A stretch of DNA of 64,000 nucleotides from Pseudomonadales bacterium. GTDB taxonomy: Bacteria > Pseudomonadota > Gammaproteobacteria > Pseudomonadales > UBA5518. The position numbers and the translations under genes were made by a program. The notes under the pieces were generated by a model. It did no database searches. It had not been told where the DNA came from and saw only the letters and a program-made list of their open reading frames with translations. The stretch lies in assembly GCA_024234165.1 (NCBI GenBank), contig JACKOP010000004.1, positions 350,001 to 414,000 on the forward strand. Reading direction: 5' to 3'. Numbering within the stretch: the stretch's first letter is position 1; each line of letters begins with the position of its first letter. Below are positions 9,449-18,525 of the stretch, piece after piece.

Positions 9449-9997
9449 ATGGGCTTGAGAATGGTGCCTACCGGCAAGAATCCGCCGGACGACGTCAATG
9501 TGATCATCGAAATTCCGTCGCACAGCGACCCGGTCAAGTACGAGGTAGACAAGGACTGCAGCGCCGTCTTCGTCGACCGATTCATGTCGACCACGATGTT
9601 CTATCCATGCAACTACGGCTACATTCCGAACACGCTGTCCGAGGACGGCGACCCGGTCGATGTGCTCGTGCACACCCCCCATACCGTGATCAGCGGCACG
9701 GTAATCCGCTGCCGCCCGGTCGGCATCCTGAAAATGCACGATGAAGCGGGAGCCGATGCCAAGCTGGTTGCTGTGCCGGTCGGCAAACTGACGCCACTGT
9801 ACGACGATGTGAGGGAAGCGACCGACCTGCCGTCGTTGCTGCTGCGCCAGATCAAGCACTTCTTCGAGCACTACAAGGATCTCGAGGAAGGCAAATGGGT
9901 ACGCGTCGAAGGCTGGGGATCAGCCGATGACGCACGCGAGGAAATTCGCCAGTCGATCGCCCGCTTCAAGAAAAACCAGGAAGAAGGCGGCAGCTGA
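9449..9997 (+). CDS. ppa: inorganic pyrophosphatase (family I, soluble)
   Basis: Ppa hydrolyses PPi to phosphate and so pulls biosynthetic reactions forward. The 182-residue length is typical of bacterial family I enzymes. Recognisable parts are NVIIEIPSHSDPVKYEVDKD, FYPCNYGYIPNT, the metal-binding SEDGDPVDVLV, and the C-terminal LLRQIKHFFEHYKDLEEGKW. The ATG at 9449 has CCCGGAGACAGAGAC upstream and gives the standard N-terminus MGLRMVPTGKNPPDDVNVI. It ends convergently, 11 bases from cysE. It lies close to pfp, whose product would use the same PPi pool. Confidence 0.97.
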   Translation: MGLRMVPTGKNPPDDVNVIIEIPSHSDPVKYEVDKDCSAVFVDRFMSTTMFYPCNYGYIPNTLSEDGDPVDVLVHTPHTVISGTVIRCRPVGILKMHDEAGADAKLVAVPVGKLTPLYDDVREATDLPSLLLRQIKHFFEHYKDLEEGKWVRVEGWGSADDAREEIRQSIARFKKNQEEGGS

Positions 9998-10008
9998 GCG
10001 TCTCCTGC

Positions 10009-10821
10009 TCAGCGCGCTGCTCCGTTGTTTTCAGGAGCGGCAAATCGCTGATCCATGTCCAACGCGGGGGCGCGGCGCAAGCGGCGCCCTACCGCTCTCG
10101 CCGGCACTCCGGCAACCGTTACATGCGGCGGCACATCGTCGAGCACGACGCTGCCGGCACCGATCCTGGCGCCGTCGCCGATGCGTACCGGGCCAAATAC
10201 CCGCGCTCCGGCTGCAAGCAGCACGCCCGAACCCACTTTCGGGTGCCGATCGCCGCCTCCGCAACCCGACCCGCCGAGCGTGACTCCATGCAGTATGGAG
10301 ACATTGTCACCGACCACGGTCGTCTCACCGATCACGATTCCGGTTCCATGATCGATCATGATGCCCTGCCCGAGCACGGCGGCAGGATGAATGTCGACGT
10401 CGAAGCGCGCGCACGCGCAACTGTGCAGCAGATGTGCCAGCCAGAAGCGCCCACGAGTCCACAGCCAGTGCGCTATACGCTGCGCCTGCAACGCATGGAA
10501 TCCCTTGTAGTGAAGGAACGCCGTGACCAGCGAATCGCACGCCGGATCACGGGTACGGTGCGCGGTCAGGTCGGCACAGGTCGCTGCGGCGATACGCGGA
10601 TCGCACGTCAGTGCTTCGCGGATCACATCGCGCAGAACGCCGGCCGGCAACGTGCCTGTATCGAGCTGCACCGCAAGCACTCCGGCGAGCGCAGCCTCCA
10701 GCGAAGCATGACGCAGCACATTCGCATGGTACAGGCTCGCCAGCACCGGCTCATCGCTGACACGCTCCTGCGCTTCGGCGCGCAGCACCGCCCACAAGCG
10801 TGCCGCATCGGCTTCCTTCAT
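10009..10821 (-). CDS. cysE: serine O-acetyltransferase
   Basis: CysE acetylates L-serine with acetyl-CoA, the first step of cysteine synthesis. This 270-residue protein has the all-alpha N-terminal domain (about residues 1-140, ending in HYKGFHALQAQRIAHWLWTR) and a C-terminal left-handed beta-helix: GIMIDHGTGIVIGETTVVGD, HGVTLGGSGCGGGDRHPKVG, GSGVLLAAGARVFGPVRIGD. The HGVTLGG segment and DHGTGIVIGET are signatures. The start ATG overlaps the TGA of the upstream M15 peptidase gene as ATGA (10818-10821), implying translational coupling. Confidence 0.96.
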   Translation of the reverse strand: MKEADAARLWAVLRAEAQERVSDEPVLASLYHANVLRHASLEAALAGVLAVQLDTGTLPAGVLRDVIREALTCDPRIAAATCADLTAHRTRDPACDSLVTAFLHYKGFHALQAQRIAHWLWTRGRFWLAHLLHSCACARFDVDIHPAAVLGQGIMIDHGTGIVIGETTVVGDNVSILHGVTLGGSGCGGGDRHPKVGSGVLLAAGARVFGPVRIGDGARIGAGSVVLDDVPPHVTVAGVPARAVGRRLRRAPALDMDQRFAAPENNGAAR

Positions 10822-11582
10822 CCGGCGCCAACCTCCTGCTCCATCGCGACCGCGTAGTCGGCGAGCGCTCGCGCATACAGCGCTGCCGGCACGTCGAAGT
10901 AACCCTGCAGGATCTGTTCACGCGACGCCTCGATCACCGCACGCAGCGCAAGCCCGGCGCGTCGGTGAACAGTCGCCAGCGCCAGCGGATCGAAACTGCG
11001 CTGACACACCCACGCCAGCGGAGCGAAACTCAGGTGCCAGGGCTCAGGCGCCACCTTGCAGCCTGTCCCGGTATAGGGTCGGAAGAACCCGTGTGCCTGC
11101 CCGCTCGCGATCCGCTCGTCGAGCCATCGGTGCAGCGCTGCAAACATACCCTCGTCGCGCGTATCCGCGACCTTGAGGCTCACCGGCCGCTCTGGTTCGA
11201 GCAGCGTGGCGTCGACCACGTCCATATCCGTGCCCCAGTGATGGCGCGAAGCGCCCGGCAGTGCGCTCCAGCGCAGGATCGCAAACAGCAATGCCGCATC
11301 ATCGAGCGTACTTGTGTCGATCGGCCGCTCCGCCGCATCGAGCACCGGACGCAGACCACTCGCCTTCGCATTCCAGATCGCAGCCTGGCGTTCGAAGCTG
11401 CGAAAGCCGCTGACCACGCGCAGGTCGAAGCCTGCTTCGCGCGCATCCGCACGCAGGCGCGCCAGTGCCTGCACGGTCAGCGGATGCAGCCGGCAATCGC
11501 CGAGACACCACGCAGCGTCGAGCGCCACGACATGCGTATCCTCGAGCCCCAACAGTTGCTCACACGAGAGAATGGCAATCAC
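10818..11582 (-). CDS. M15-family D-Ala-D-Ala carboxypeptidase-like protein (VanY type)
   Basis: The protein carries the M15B motif set: VVSGFRSFERQ, the zinc motif SRHHWGTDMDVVD, and the C-terminal EPWHLSFAP with the second zinc histidine. Relatives trim D-amino-acid-terminated murein peptides. I place the start at GTG 11582 (MIAILSCEQLLGLEDTHV, 254 residues), which gives the usual family N-terminus; the frame is also open to a GTG at 11645. No signal peptide is visible from either start, so the compartment is uncertain. It overlaps cysE by 4 bases, an unexpected pairing between wall hydrolysis and cysteine synthesis. Family is confident; start and substrate are not. Confidence 0.82.
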   Translation of the reverse strand: MIAILSCEQLLGLEDTHVVALDAAWCLGDCRLHPLTVQALARLRADAREAGFDLRVVSGFRSFERQAAIWNAKASGLRPVLDAAERPIDTSTLDDAALLFAILRWSALPGASRHHWGTDMDVVDATLLEPERPVSLKVADTRDEGMFAALHRWLDERIASGQAHGFFRPYTGTGCKVAPEPWHLSFAPLAWVCQRSFDPLALATVHRRAGLALRAVIEASREQILQGYFDVPAALYARALADYAVAMEQEVGAG

Positions 11583-11702
11583 CTCACCGACGGCGTGGAT
11601 GCGGAAGCAGCGAACCGTGTCAACGAAACGATCGACACCACGCACCCGAACTCCCGGGATGCAGGCTAGAATCGCTGCGCCTCGAGCCGGGAAGACTGCC
11701 GC

Positions 11703-12677
11703 ATGAACGAAGCAGAATCAACTCGCCATCCGCGGATCGCGCTTGCGCTCGGCAGCGGCTCGGCACGCGGACTGGCACATATCGGCGTGATTCGCGAACT
11801 GCTGGCAAGCGGCATCACGCCGTCGATTGTCTGTGGCACCTCGATCGGGGCGCTGGTTGGCGGCGCACACGCATGCGGGCACATCGACGAGCTCGACGCG
11901 TGGTTCGGGCACCTCAGCACGGCCGATATATTCCGCTATCTCGATGTAACCCCGCTGTCGCGCGGCGGCGTCGGCCACGCGAGCCGCCTGATCGAGCAGT
12001 TGCGCGAGCGTTTCGGCAGCCCGCGGATCGAGGATCTGCCGCTGCGTTACACCGCCGTGGCAACCGAACTCAGCAGCGGTCGTGAACTGTGGGTCCAGCA
12101 TGGAGACCTGTGGGAAGCCGTGCGCGGCTCGATCGCCATTCCCGGCCTGCTGTCACCGGCGCGTGTCGGCGATCGCTGGGTCGTCGATGGAGGACTCGTG
12201 AACCCGGTACCGGTTTCGGTATGCCGTGCGCTTGGCGCCGATCTGATCATCGCCGTGAACCTGAACAGCGATCTCGGCCAGCGTTCACGCTCGCGCGTGG
12301 CACAGAAAGGTCGCACCGACCGTGAAACACAGGACGGAACCGCACCCCGCCTGATGGAGCGGCTTGCAAATGGCCTGCGCGACAAGGCGCCGCCCCAGAT
12401 CGTGCAATGGCTCGACTTCGACCCCGCACACGAAACCGAAGACGATACGCCGGGGATCTTCTCCGTGATCGCCAACTCGATCAACATCATGCAGGACCGG
12501 ATCACACGCAGCCGCCTGTCCGGCGAACCTGCAGACATCCTGCTCAACCCCCGTCTGGCGCACATCGGGTTACTGGATTTCGATGCAGCAGTGGAGGCCA
12601 TCGACGCGGGGCGCGCCGAGGTACGACGCTCACGCGGAGTAATTCTCGAGGCGATCGCTGCCTGCACACCAGCCTGA
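11703..12677 (+). CDS. patatin-like phospholipase family protein
   Basis: This 324-residue serine hydrolase of the patatin/NTE (RssA-like) family has the oxyanion loop ALGSGSARGLAHIGVIREL, the nucleophile elbow CGTSIGALVGG (GxSxG) and the catalytic aspartate in VVDGGLVNPVPVSVCRALG (DGG). No signal peptide or membrane helix is seen, so it is probably cytosolic or peripheral. It would cleave acyl esters, probably of phospholipids. It diverges from the M15 peptidase gene and ends 14 bases from the convergent hemerythrin gene. The specific substrate cannot be read from the sequence. Confidence 0.9.
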   Translation: MNEAESTRHPRIALALGSGSARGLAHIGVIRELLASGITPSIVCGTSIGALVGGAHACGHIDELDAWFGHLSTADIFRYLDVTPLSRGGVGHASRLIEQLRERFGSPRIEDLPLRYTAVATELSSGRELWVQHGDLWEAVRGSIAIPGLLSPARVGDRWVVDGGLVNPVPVSVCRALGADLIIAVNLNSDLGQRSRSRVAQKGRTDRETQDGTAPRLMERLANGLRDKAPPQIVQWLDFDPAHETEDDTPGIFSVIANSINIMQDRITRSRLSGEPADILLNPRLAHIGLLDFDAAVEAIDAGRAEVRRSRGVILEAIAACTPA

Positions 12678-12691
12678 GTTGGCGGCGCGCC

Positions 12692-13717
12692 TCATTCGAT
12701 ATCGGCGCGCACGAGCCGCTTCAGTGCATGCATGCGCTCACTGATGGGGTCGACGGTCTCGGTGCGCAGACCTGCAATGACTTCGCTCAGCTCCTGCCGA
12801 CCAGCCCTGATCTGCTTGCGCAGCGCGACGTGTACGGCACGCGAGGTCGCCAGCACCCCGGTACCATTGCGTACCGCCCGATTGACGTCGTGCAGTGCGG
12901 CGTTCGTGTGCTGGCGCACGATCGCGGAGCTGCGCAACATCGCACCTCCGACGGCAGCGACGATCTCGATGAGCGACTCGATGCCGAACCGCTGACCCAC
13001 GGCAACGTCTTCGCCGACACGAGTGATCCGTTCGTCCAGGTAATTCGCAAGCCGGTCATATTCCCTGGCCAGGCGCGCCGGAAGATCCGGATCATCGACA
13101 TGGCGGGCGTCAGCGTTGATCGCGCACCAGTCCTCCTGCCGCAGCTTCGCCGTCGCCCGGCGGAACACCTGGTGTTCCTCCGCGTGAAGATGGTCGCGAA
13201 AGGTGCTCGTATACTGGCCACAGAGATAAGCAATACGACGATCGTCCGGATCCCTGCCGCCACGCGTCACACGTTCAAGTTCCGCAACCAGCTCACGCCC
13301 ACGTCGCGTCAACTCGCGATGTTCTTCCTGCACTTCCCGCATCAGTGGAGCCGAGTCCGGATCCCGTTCGGCAAGACGGTCATAAACCAGCTCTTCACGG
13401 GCGTGATGGTGTTCGTCGGGGTAGGCCACGAGGTAATGCGCCATTTCGTAAAGCAGTGCGTAATCGGGTATGCGGCCCGGGCGCAGTTTCTTCGCCTGTT
13501 CGTCGAGCGCATCGAGCAGCGAACGGATGTACTCATGTTCGCGACTCAATGCGAGCAGCGTTTCGGGAGCCCTGGCACGACGTGAAGCCGTCGGCGCCGG
13601 CAAGCGCTGCACACGCGAAACCCGGGTCACGCGCGGGGCACGCCGTGCACGAACCTTCGCTTCGACTCCCCCCTTTGCACGCCGTGTACGTGCAGTCGCG
13701 CTGCGCTCCGTCGCCAC
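12692..13717 (-). CDS. hemerythrin-like HHE-domain protein
   Basis: A 341-residue protein with a basic, Arg/Ala-rich N-terminus (about residues 1-45) followed by a hemerythrin HHE helical bundle. Candidate di-iron ligands appear in order in LALSREHEYIRSLLDAL, VAYPDEHHHAREELVYDRL, EVQEEHRELTRRGRELV and FRDHLHAEEHQVFRRATA. The C-terminal half (about 190-341) is helical and of unknown role. The frame is open to 13930, but GGAGGG upstream of the GTG at 13717 (GTG at 13723 is an alternative) sets a plausible start. It diverges from dksA. HHE proteins sense or bind O2, NO or iron; which applies here cannot be told. Confidence 0.8.
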   Translation of the reverse strand: MATERSATARTRRAKGGVEAKVRARRAPRVTRVSRVQRLPAPTASRRARAPETLLALSREHEYIRSLLDALDEQAKKLRPGRIPDYALLYEMAHYLVAYPDEHHHAREELVYDRLAERDPDSAPLMREVQEEHRELTRRGRELVAELERVTRGGRDPDDRRIAYLCGQYTSTFRDHLHAEEHQVFRRATAKLRQEDWCAINADARHVDDPDLPARLAREYDRLANYLDERITRVGEDVAVGQRFGIESLIEIVAAVGGAMLRSSAIVRQHTNAALHDVNRAVRNGTGVLATSRAVHVALRKQIRAGRQELSEVIAGLRTETVDPISERMHALKRLVRADIE

Positions 13718-13792
13718 CGGCACTACCCTCCATCCGATCGAAGAAGTATAACGAGCGTTCTGATCATGCGGCAAATAGCGGCAAATCGAGCC

Positions 13793-13820
13793 TTGCGCCA
13801 CCGGCAGAATCCGGTAGAAT
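13793..13820 (+). promoter_or_regulatory. predicted sigma70 promoter of dksA
   Basis: TTGCGC (13793-13798) and TAGAAT (13815-13820) are separated by 16 bases, a reasonable -35/-10 pair directed towards dksA. The region just after the -10 is GC-rich, the kind of discriminator often linked to ppGpp/DksA-responsive promoters. The dksA start codon is about 80 bases further on. The call rests on sequence match only. Confidence 0.55.
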
Positions 13821-13902
13821 TCGGCGCCCCGCGCATGCCCCCCGGCAGTGCTGAAACTGCAACCCGGCGCTACGCGCCCGTACGCGACGACGAGGTCCCA
13901 TC

Positions 13903-14343
13903 GTGAAGAAAGCTGCGAAGCAGACCACATCGGAATTCAAGAATTTCACGCCCTACAAACTGAAGAAGGGCGAGGAATACATGAACGAGAACCAGAAGGA
14001 GCATTTTCGCGGCATCCTGAAAAACTGGCGCTCCGAACTCATGGAAGAAGTGGACCGTACGGTCAGCCACATGAAGGACGAAGCCGCAAATTTCCCGGAT
14101 CCGGCCGATCGTGCCACCCAGGAGGAGGAATTCAGCCTCGAACTGCGCACGCGCGATCGCGAACGGAAACTGATCAAGAAGATCGAGACCACGCTGGAGC
14201 GCATCGAGCAGGACGACTACGGCTACTGCGACGCCTGCGGGGTGGAAGTCGGCATCAAGCGCCTCGAGGCACGGCCGACCGCGACGCTGTGCATCGATTG
14301 CAAGACCCTCGAGGAAATCAAGGAGAAGCAGGAGCACGGCTGA
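13903..14343 (+). CDS. dksA: RNA polymerase-binding transcription factor DksA
   Basis: DksA binds the secondary channel of RNA polymerase and, with ppGpp, tunes stable RNA and biosynthetic promoters. The 146-residue protein has the coiled-coil region EEVDRTVSHMKDEAANFPDP with the tip motif DPADRATQEEE, and the four-cysteine zinc finger CDACGVEVGIKRLE ... LCIDCKTL. The GTG start at 13903 (KKAAKQTTSEFKNFTPYKL) follows GAGG by seven bases and gives the N-terminal extension normal in the family; the ATG at 13981 would truncate it. The order dksA-gluQ is the usual gammaproteobacterial arrangement. Confidence 0.97.
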   Translation: MKKAAKQTTSEFKNFTPYKLKKGEEYMNENQKEHFRGILKNWRSELMEEVDRTVSHMKDEAANFPDPADRATQEEEFSLELRTRDRERKLIKKIETTLERIEQDDYGYCDACGVEVGIKRLEARPTATLCIDCKTLEEIKEKQEHG

Positions 14344-14398
14344 TCGCCCGCACCTGCCCGGCCTGCCCCAGCGTACGGACCACCACGGCCACCAGTCT

Positions 14399-15280
14399 GT
14401 GGCGCTCCCCGCCTACCGCGGACGCTTCGCTCCTTCGCCGAGCGGGCCGCTGCACCTCGGTTCGCTGAGCACGGCTCTTGCGAGCTTCCTCGACGCGCGC
14501 GCAGCACAGGGTTTGTGGCTGCTGCGCATCGAGGATATCGATCCTCCGCGCGAACAGCCGGGCGCCAGCGAACGCATCATTTCCAGCCTGCAGGCCCACT
14601 CGCTGCACTGGGATGGCAATGTCGTCTACCAGAGCCGGCGGCACGCTGCCTACGAGAACACCGTGGCGTGGCTGCTGGCCAACGGTCACGCGTTCTACTG
14701 CAGCTGCAGCCGCAAGGATCTGCATGAAGGCGACGGCCACCATGCGACCATCTGCCCGCGCTCCCGGCGGCCACCGCCCGATCCAGCCGCCATACGCCTG
14801 CGCGCCACGGGGACACGCTACCGCTTCGAGGACCGGATTCGCGGCAACATCACCCTGCCGGAACCGACGGGCGACGACGACTTCGTGATCAAGCGTCGTG
14901 ACGGCCTGTATGCATACCAGTTGGCGGTAGTCGTGGACGATGCGTGGCAGGGAATCACGCATGTAATGCGCGGACGCGACCTGCTCGATTCGACCCCGCA
15001 CCAGATCCTTCTGCACGAACTGCTTGGCGGGCCAGTGCCGCGTTTCGGGCACGCTCCGCTACTGCTGAATGCCGATGACGAAAAGCTGAGCAAGCAGAAC
15101 CACGCACCGGCACTCGACGACACCCAGCCGACACGCAACCTGCTGCACTGCCTGCGCGCGCTCGGACAACCCGCGCCACCGGCGGACCTCGCGCACGACT
15201 GCGACGCCATCCTGCGCTGGGCCGTCACACGTTGGCACTGTGCCAGCGTGCCGGATACCGATTGGCGCACAACGGCCTGA
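14399..15280 (+). CDS. gluQ: glutamyl-Q tRNA(Asp) synthetase
   Basis: GluQ (YadB) is a truncated glutamyl-tRNA synthetase paralogue that attaches glutamate to queuosine in the anticodon of tRNA-Asp. The 293-residue length lacks the anticodon-binding half of GluRS. It shows RFAPSPSGPLHLGSLSTAL (HIGH-like), the zinc-site cysteines in FYCSCSRKDL and ATICPRSRR, and the KLSKQNHAPAL (KMSKS-like) loop. It starts at GTG 14399, 55 bases after dksA. The position between dksA and cbrA is the same as in Pseudomonas. Confidence 0.95.
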   Translation: MALPAYRGRFAPSPSGPLHLGSLSTALASFLDARAAQGLWLLRIEDIDPPREQPGASERIISSLQAHSLHWDGNVVYQSRRHAAYENTVAWLLANGHAFYCSCSRKDLHEGDGHHATICPRSRRPPPDPAAIRLRATGTRYRFEDRIRGNITLPEPTGDDDFVIKRRDGLYAYQLAVVVDDAWQGITHVMRGRDLLDSTPHQILLHELLGGPVPRFGHAPLLLNADDEKLSKQNHAPALDDTQPTRNLLHCLRALGQPAPPADLAHDCDAILRWAVTRWHCASVPDTDWRTTA

Positions 15281-15353
15281 TGCTCCGGGGCGTGCGCTTG
15301 GCAAGCGCACGCACGCCTCTTTAAGATCACCCGACCCGATCCGGCGATCTTCC

Positions 15354-15530
15354 ATGTATCTGAACAGGATCCTGCTGCTGGTTCTGGTGCTGCTGTATGT
15401 GTTCATGCCGACCATGACCGACTGGGTCGTGGCTGGCGGCACGCAGTGGTACCGGCCGCATATCATCTGGGCGATCGTGATCGCGATATCCGGCATCACG
15501 CTGTACCGGGGGCGAGGCGATGACGCTTGA
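15354..15530 (+). CDS. small membrane protein encoded ahead of and overlapping cbrA (CbrX-like)
   Basis: A 58-residue protein starting at ATG 15354 with two hydrophobic stretches, ILLLVLVLLYVFMPTMTDWV and PHIIWAIVIAISGITLY, and a short charged end RGRGDDA. It overlaps cbrA by 11 bases, so ribosomes finishing it could restart on the sensor gene. Pseudomonas has a comparable small frame (cbrX) in the same place, thought to couple to cbrA expression. The frame is open upstream to 15240, but that part overlaps gluQ and is not needed. Function beyond possible coupling is unknown. Confidence 0.72.
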   Translation: MYLNRILLLVLVLLYVFMPTMTDWVVAGGTQWYRPHIIWAIVIAISGITLYRGRGDDA

Positions 15531-18480
15531 CTACGCCACCCTGACCCTCGTTGGCATCGGCTATCTATCGCTACTGTTCACGATCGCCTGGGCGACCGAC
15601 CGCGGCCTGCTGCCCGAATCGATCGCCTCCCACCCGTTGGTCTATACGCTGTCCCTGGGCGTCGTCGCCGGCGCGTGGCCGCTCTTCGGCAGCATCAGCC
15701 TGGCAGCGCATTTCGGCTACGGCTACCTCGGCTATTTCGCCGGAACCGGCATGCTGTTCCTGTTTGCGCCGCTATTGCTGATGCCGCTGTGGCGGATCTG
15801 CCGGCGCTTCCAGCTCCCCTCCCTCGCCGATCTGCTCGCGTTTCGTTACCGCGGAGCGCACGTCGGCGCAATCGCAACGATCGGCCTGCTGGTCGCTGCC
15901 ATGCCGCTGCTGATAGTACAGATCAAGCTCGTGTCCGGACTCGTTGCGCGAATGTTCGGCACAAGCATCACGGGAGCACCGTCTGCACGGCTCGGGATGG
16001 CTGTCGCCGGAGCAATCGCCGTCTTCGCCATACTCTTCGGTGCTCGCCCGATTTCGGAGAAGGAGCGCCACAACGGGCTCGTGGTCGCCATGGCGTTCGA
16101 GTCGCTGGTGAAACTCGGCTGCTTCCTCGCACTCGGCCTCTTCGCGCTGATGCAGGTGCACGGTGGCGGCGCAGGCCTGTCCGCGTGGCTGCAGGCACAC
16201 CCGGAACTCGTCGATTCGTTGCACGCCAGCATGCGTTCGACCTCATCGCACATGATGACGCTCACGTTTTTCGCTGCGATCGTTGGCCTGCCGGAGTTGT
16301 TTCATCTGGCACTGTACGAAAACCCCAGCCCACGCGCGGTGGCACGCGCGAGCTGGGGCTTCCCGGTGTATCTGTTGCTGCTGTCACTGCCGGTGCTGCC
16401 GCTGCTGTGGGCGGAGATGCGCCTCGGCCGTGTCGGCTCCTTCGAATTCATCGCAATCGGAGCCCAGACCGACAATGCGGCCGTTGACTTGCTGACATTC
16501 ATCGCGTGCATCTCCGCCGCAACCTCGATGATCGTGGTCAGCACACTGGCACTCGCCTCTGCGACACTGAACAACCTCGTCCTTCCCTTTTATCGTCCAG
16601 GCAAGCGCATCGACCCGTACCGCCGACTGACGCGAGCACGCTCGGTGCTGATCGCCGTGCTGATTTTCGCGGCCTACCTGATCTCTGCACGCCTGCCCGA
16701 CGAAGGCATCGTCGAGACGCTCGGCTTCAGTGCCTTCGTCGCTGCGTGCCAGTTCTTCCCCGGCCTGCTGGCGCTGCTGTACTGGCCGCGCGCGAATCGC
16801 ATCGGACTGCTCGGCGGGCTGGCTGCTGGCTACGCGGTCTGGCTGCTGACACTGCTCGATCCGGCACCCGACTCGACCCTCGGGGCTATCCACGCGCTGC
16901 TGCCGTTTGCAATCGACGGCAACCCGTGGGCAGCCGCAACGGTAAACAGCGTGGCGATCAATGCAGCGCTGCTGTTCGTGCTGTCGCGGGTCAGCACGCA
17001 AAGCAGAGAAGAGCACGAGGCTGCCGTGAGTTGCAGCCTGGACAACCTGAGCAGTGCGGCACGCCACCGACTGCTGGCACGCTCACCCGCGGACTTCATC
17101 GCCGGACTGGGTCCTGCACTGGGCGCCGAGCGTGCCCGGCGTGAAGTCGAGCGCGCACTGCGTGATCTCGGTTACGCCACCGACGAGGCGCGGCCTTACG
17201 CGATGCGACGCCTGCGTGAGCGGATCGAGGCCAACCTCTCGCGACTGCTGGGCGTCGAAGTGGCGATGGAGCTGATCAACCGTGGGGCTCCTTACGCGCA
17301 GGAAGACAGCGATTCGACGGGAGACCTGGCCCTGGTCGAGTCGCGTCTCGAGGGATACCAGCGTCACCTCACCGGCTTCACCGCCGACCTCGACGCACTG
17401 CGCCGCTTCTACCGCGACACACTCTACGAACTGCCGATCGGCGTCTGCGGAACCAACACACGTGGCGAGATCGTGATGTGGAACGCGGCACTGCAGCGAA
17501 TCACGGGGATCGACGCTCGCGCGGTGCTCGGCTCGACGCTCGAGGGCCTGCCTGACCCCTGGGGCGCGCTGCTGGCCGGCTTTCTCGAATCGGGGGAACC
17601 GCACCTCCACCAGCACCGCGTGACCACGCGCAACAACCGGCTCTGCCTGTCGTTGCACAAGACTGCAGCCACGGCACCCGGCGGAGGGCACGCCGGGGAC
17701 GCACGCTTCATCCTGCTCGAAGACGCTACCGAAACGCAGCGCCTGCAGGATGAACTGCTGCATACCGAGCGCCTGGCCTCGATCGGGCGCCTCGCGGCCG
17801 GCGTCGCACACGAGATCGGCAATCCCGTCACCGGTATCGATTTTCTCGCGCAGAACCTGTTGGCAGAGAGCTCGATCGAAGGTGAACGCGAATCGGCGCG
17901 CATGATCCTCGAGCAGACCCAGCGCATCAGCAATATCGTCCACGCGCTGGTAGGCTTTGCCCATACGGGCGCCAATCGCGCACCCGAACCGGTAGCGGTG
18001 GCAGTAGCGCAGTGCGTGGATGAGGCCATTTACCTGCTCGGACTCGACCACAGCGCTCGCCAGGTACGCTTTCTGAACCTGTGTCCGCCTGCGAATTGCG
18101 TACGCGGCGACGGTCAGCGTCTGCTGCAGGTTTTCATCAACCTGCTGAGCAATGCACGTGCGGCCAGCGCGATCGACGGAGAGATCCGCGTGAACGCGCT
18201 GCACCAGGGCGAGACCATGCTCATCACGGTGACCGACGACGGCTGCGGAATTCCGCCCGCACAGCTTGCGCAGGTCTTCGAACCTTTCTACACCACCAAA
18301 TCACCGGGCGAGGGAACCGGGCTCGGGTTGTCGCTGGTGTATTCGATTGTGCGCGACATGGGCGGCACGGTGGCGTTGCAGAGTCCTGTCGATGCGACAA
18401 CGCAACGCGGGACACGCGCCGAGATTCGCCTCCCGAGTGCGACCGTATCGCGGCCGGGACTGGAAATCCCTGCACGTTGA
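15520..18480 (+). CDS. cbrA: sensor histidine kinase CbrA with SLC5-type transporter domain
   Basis: CbrA is a 986-residue kinase fused to a sodium/solute symporter domain. About residues 1-500 are polytopic membrane sequence of the SSS/SLC5 family; a linker (about 510-600) follows, then a PAS domain near 630-740 (ELPIGVCGTNTRGEIVMWN). The H-box ERLASIGRLAAGVAHEIGNP has the phosphoryl histidine at 764, the N-box is VFINLLSNARAAS, and the G-boxes are TDDGCGIP and GEGTGLGLSLVYS. In Pseudomonas CbrA drives CbrB to control carbon and nitrogen source use through CrcZ. It overlaps the small upstream gene by 11 bases and is followed by cbrB after 45 bases. Confidence 0.95.
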   Translation: MTLDYATLTLVGIGYLSLLFTIAWATDRGLLPESIASHPLVYTLSLGVVAGAWPLFGSISLAAHFGYGYLGYFAGTGMLFLFAPLLLMPLWRICRRFQLPSLADLLAFRYRGAHVGAIATIGLLVAAMPLLIVQIKLVSGLVARMFGTSITGAPSARLGMAVAGAIAVFAILFGARPISEKERHNGLVVAMAFESLVKLGCFLALGLFALMQVHGGGAGLSAWLQAHPELVDSLHASMRSTSSHMMTLTFFAAIVGLPELFHLALYENPSPRAVARASWGFPVYLLLLSLPVLPLLWAEMRLGRVGSFEFIAIGAQTDNAAVDLLTFIACISAATSMIVVSTLALASATLNNLVLPFYRPGKRIDPYRRLTRARSVLIAVLIFAAYLISARLPDEGIVETLGFSAFVAACQFFPGLLALLYWPRANRIGLLGGLAAGYAVWLLTLLDPAPDSTLGAIHALLPFAIDGNPWAAATVNSVAINAALLFVLSRVSTQSREEHEAAVSCSLDNLSSAARHRLLARSPADFIAGLGPALGAERARREVERALRDLGYATDEARPYAMRRLRERIEANLSRLLGVEVAMELINRGAPYAQEDSDSTGDLALVESRLEGYQRHLTGFTADLDALRRFYRDTLYELPIGVCGTNTRGEIVMWNAALQRITGIDARAVLGSTLEGLPDPWGALLAGFLESGEPHLHQHRVTTRNNRLCLSLHKTAATAPGGGHAGDARFILLEDATETQRLQDELLHTERLASIGRLAAGVAHEIGNPVTGIDFLAQNLLAESSIEGERESARMILEQTQRISNIVHALVGFAHTGANRAPEPVAVAVAQCVDEAIYLLGLDHSARQVRFLNLCPPANCVRGDGQRLLQVFINLLSNARAASAIDGEIRVNALHQGETMLITVTDDGCGIPPAQLAQVFEPFYTTKSPGEGTGLGLSLVYSIVRDMGGTVALQSPVDATTQRGTRAEIRLPSATVSRPGLEIPAR

Positions 18481-18525
18481 CGCTATGTTCTCGCTCCAGA
18501 TGTCGCGATCCACGAGGCAGTAGCA

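Noticed and set aside
9209..9871. N-terminal extension of the PilZ protein
   Set aside because: The frame is open upstream but runs antisense through ppa and is not PilZ-like; the ATG at 9208 gives the full domain.
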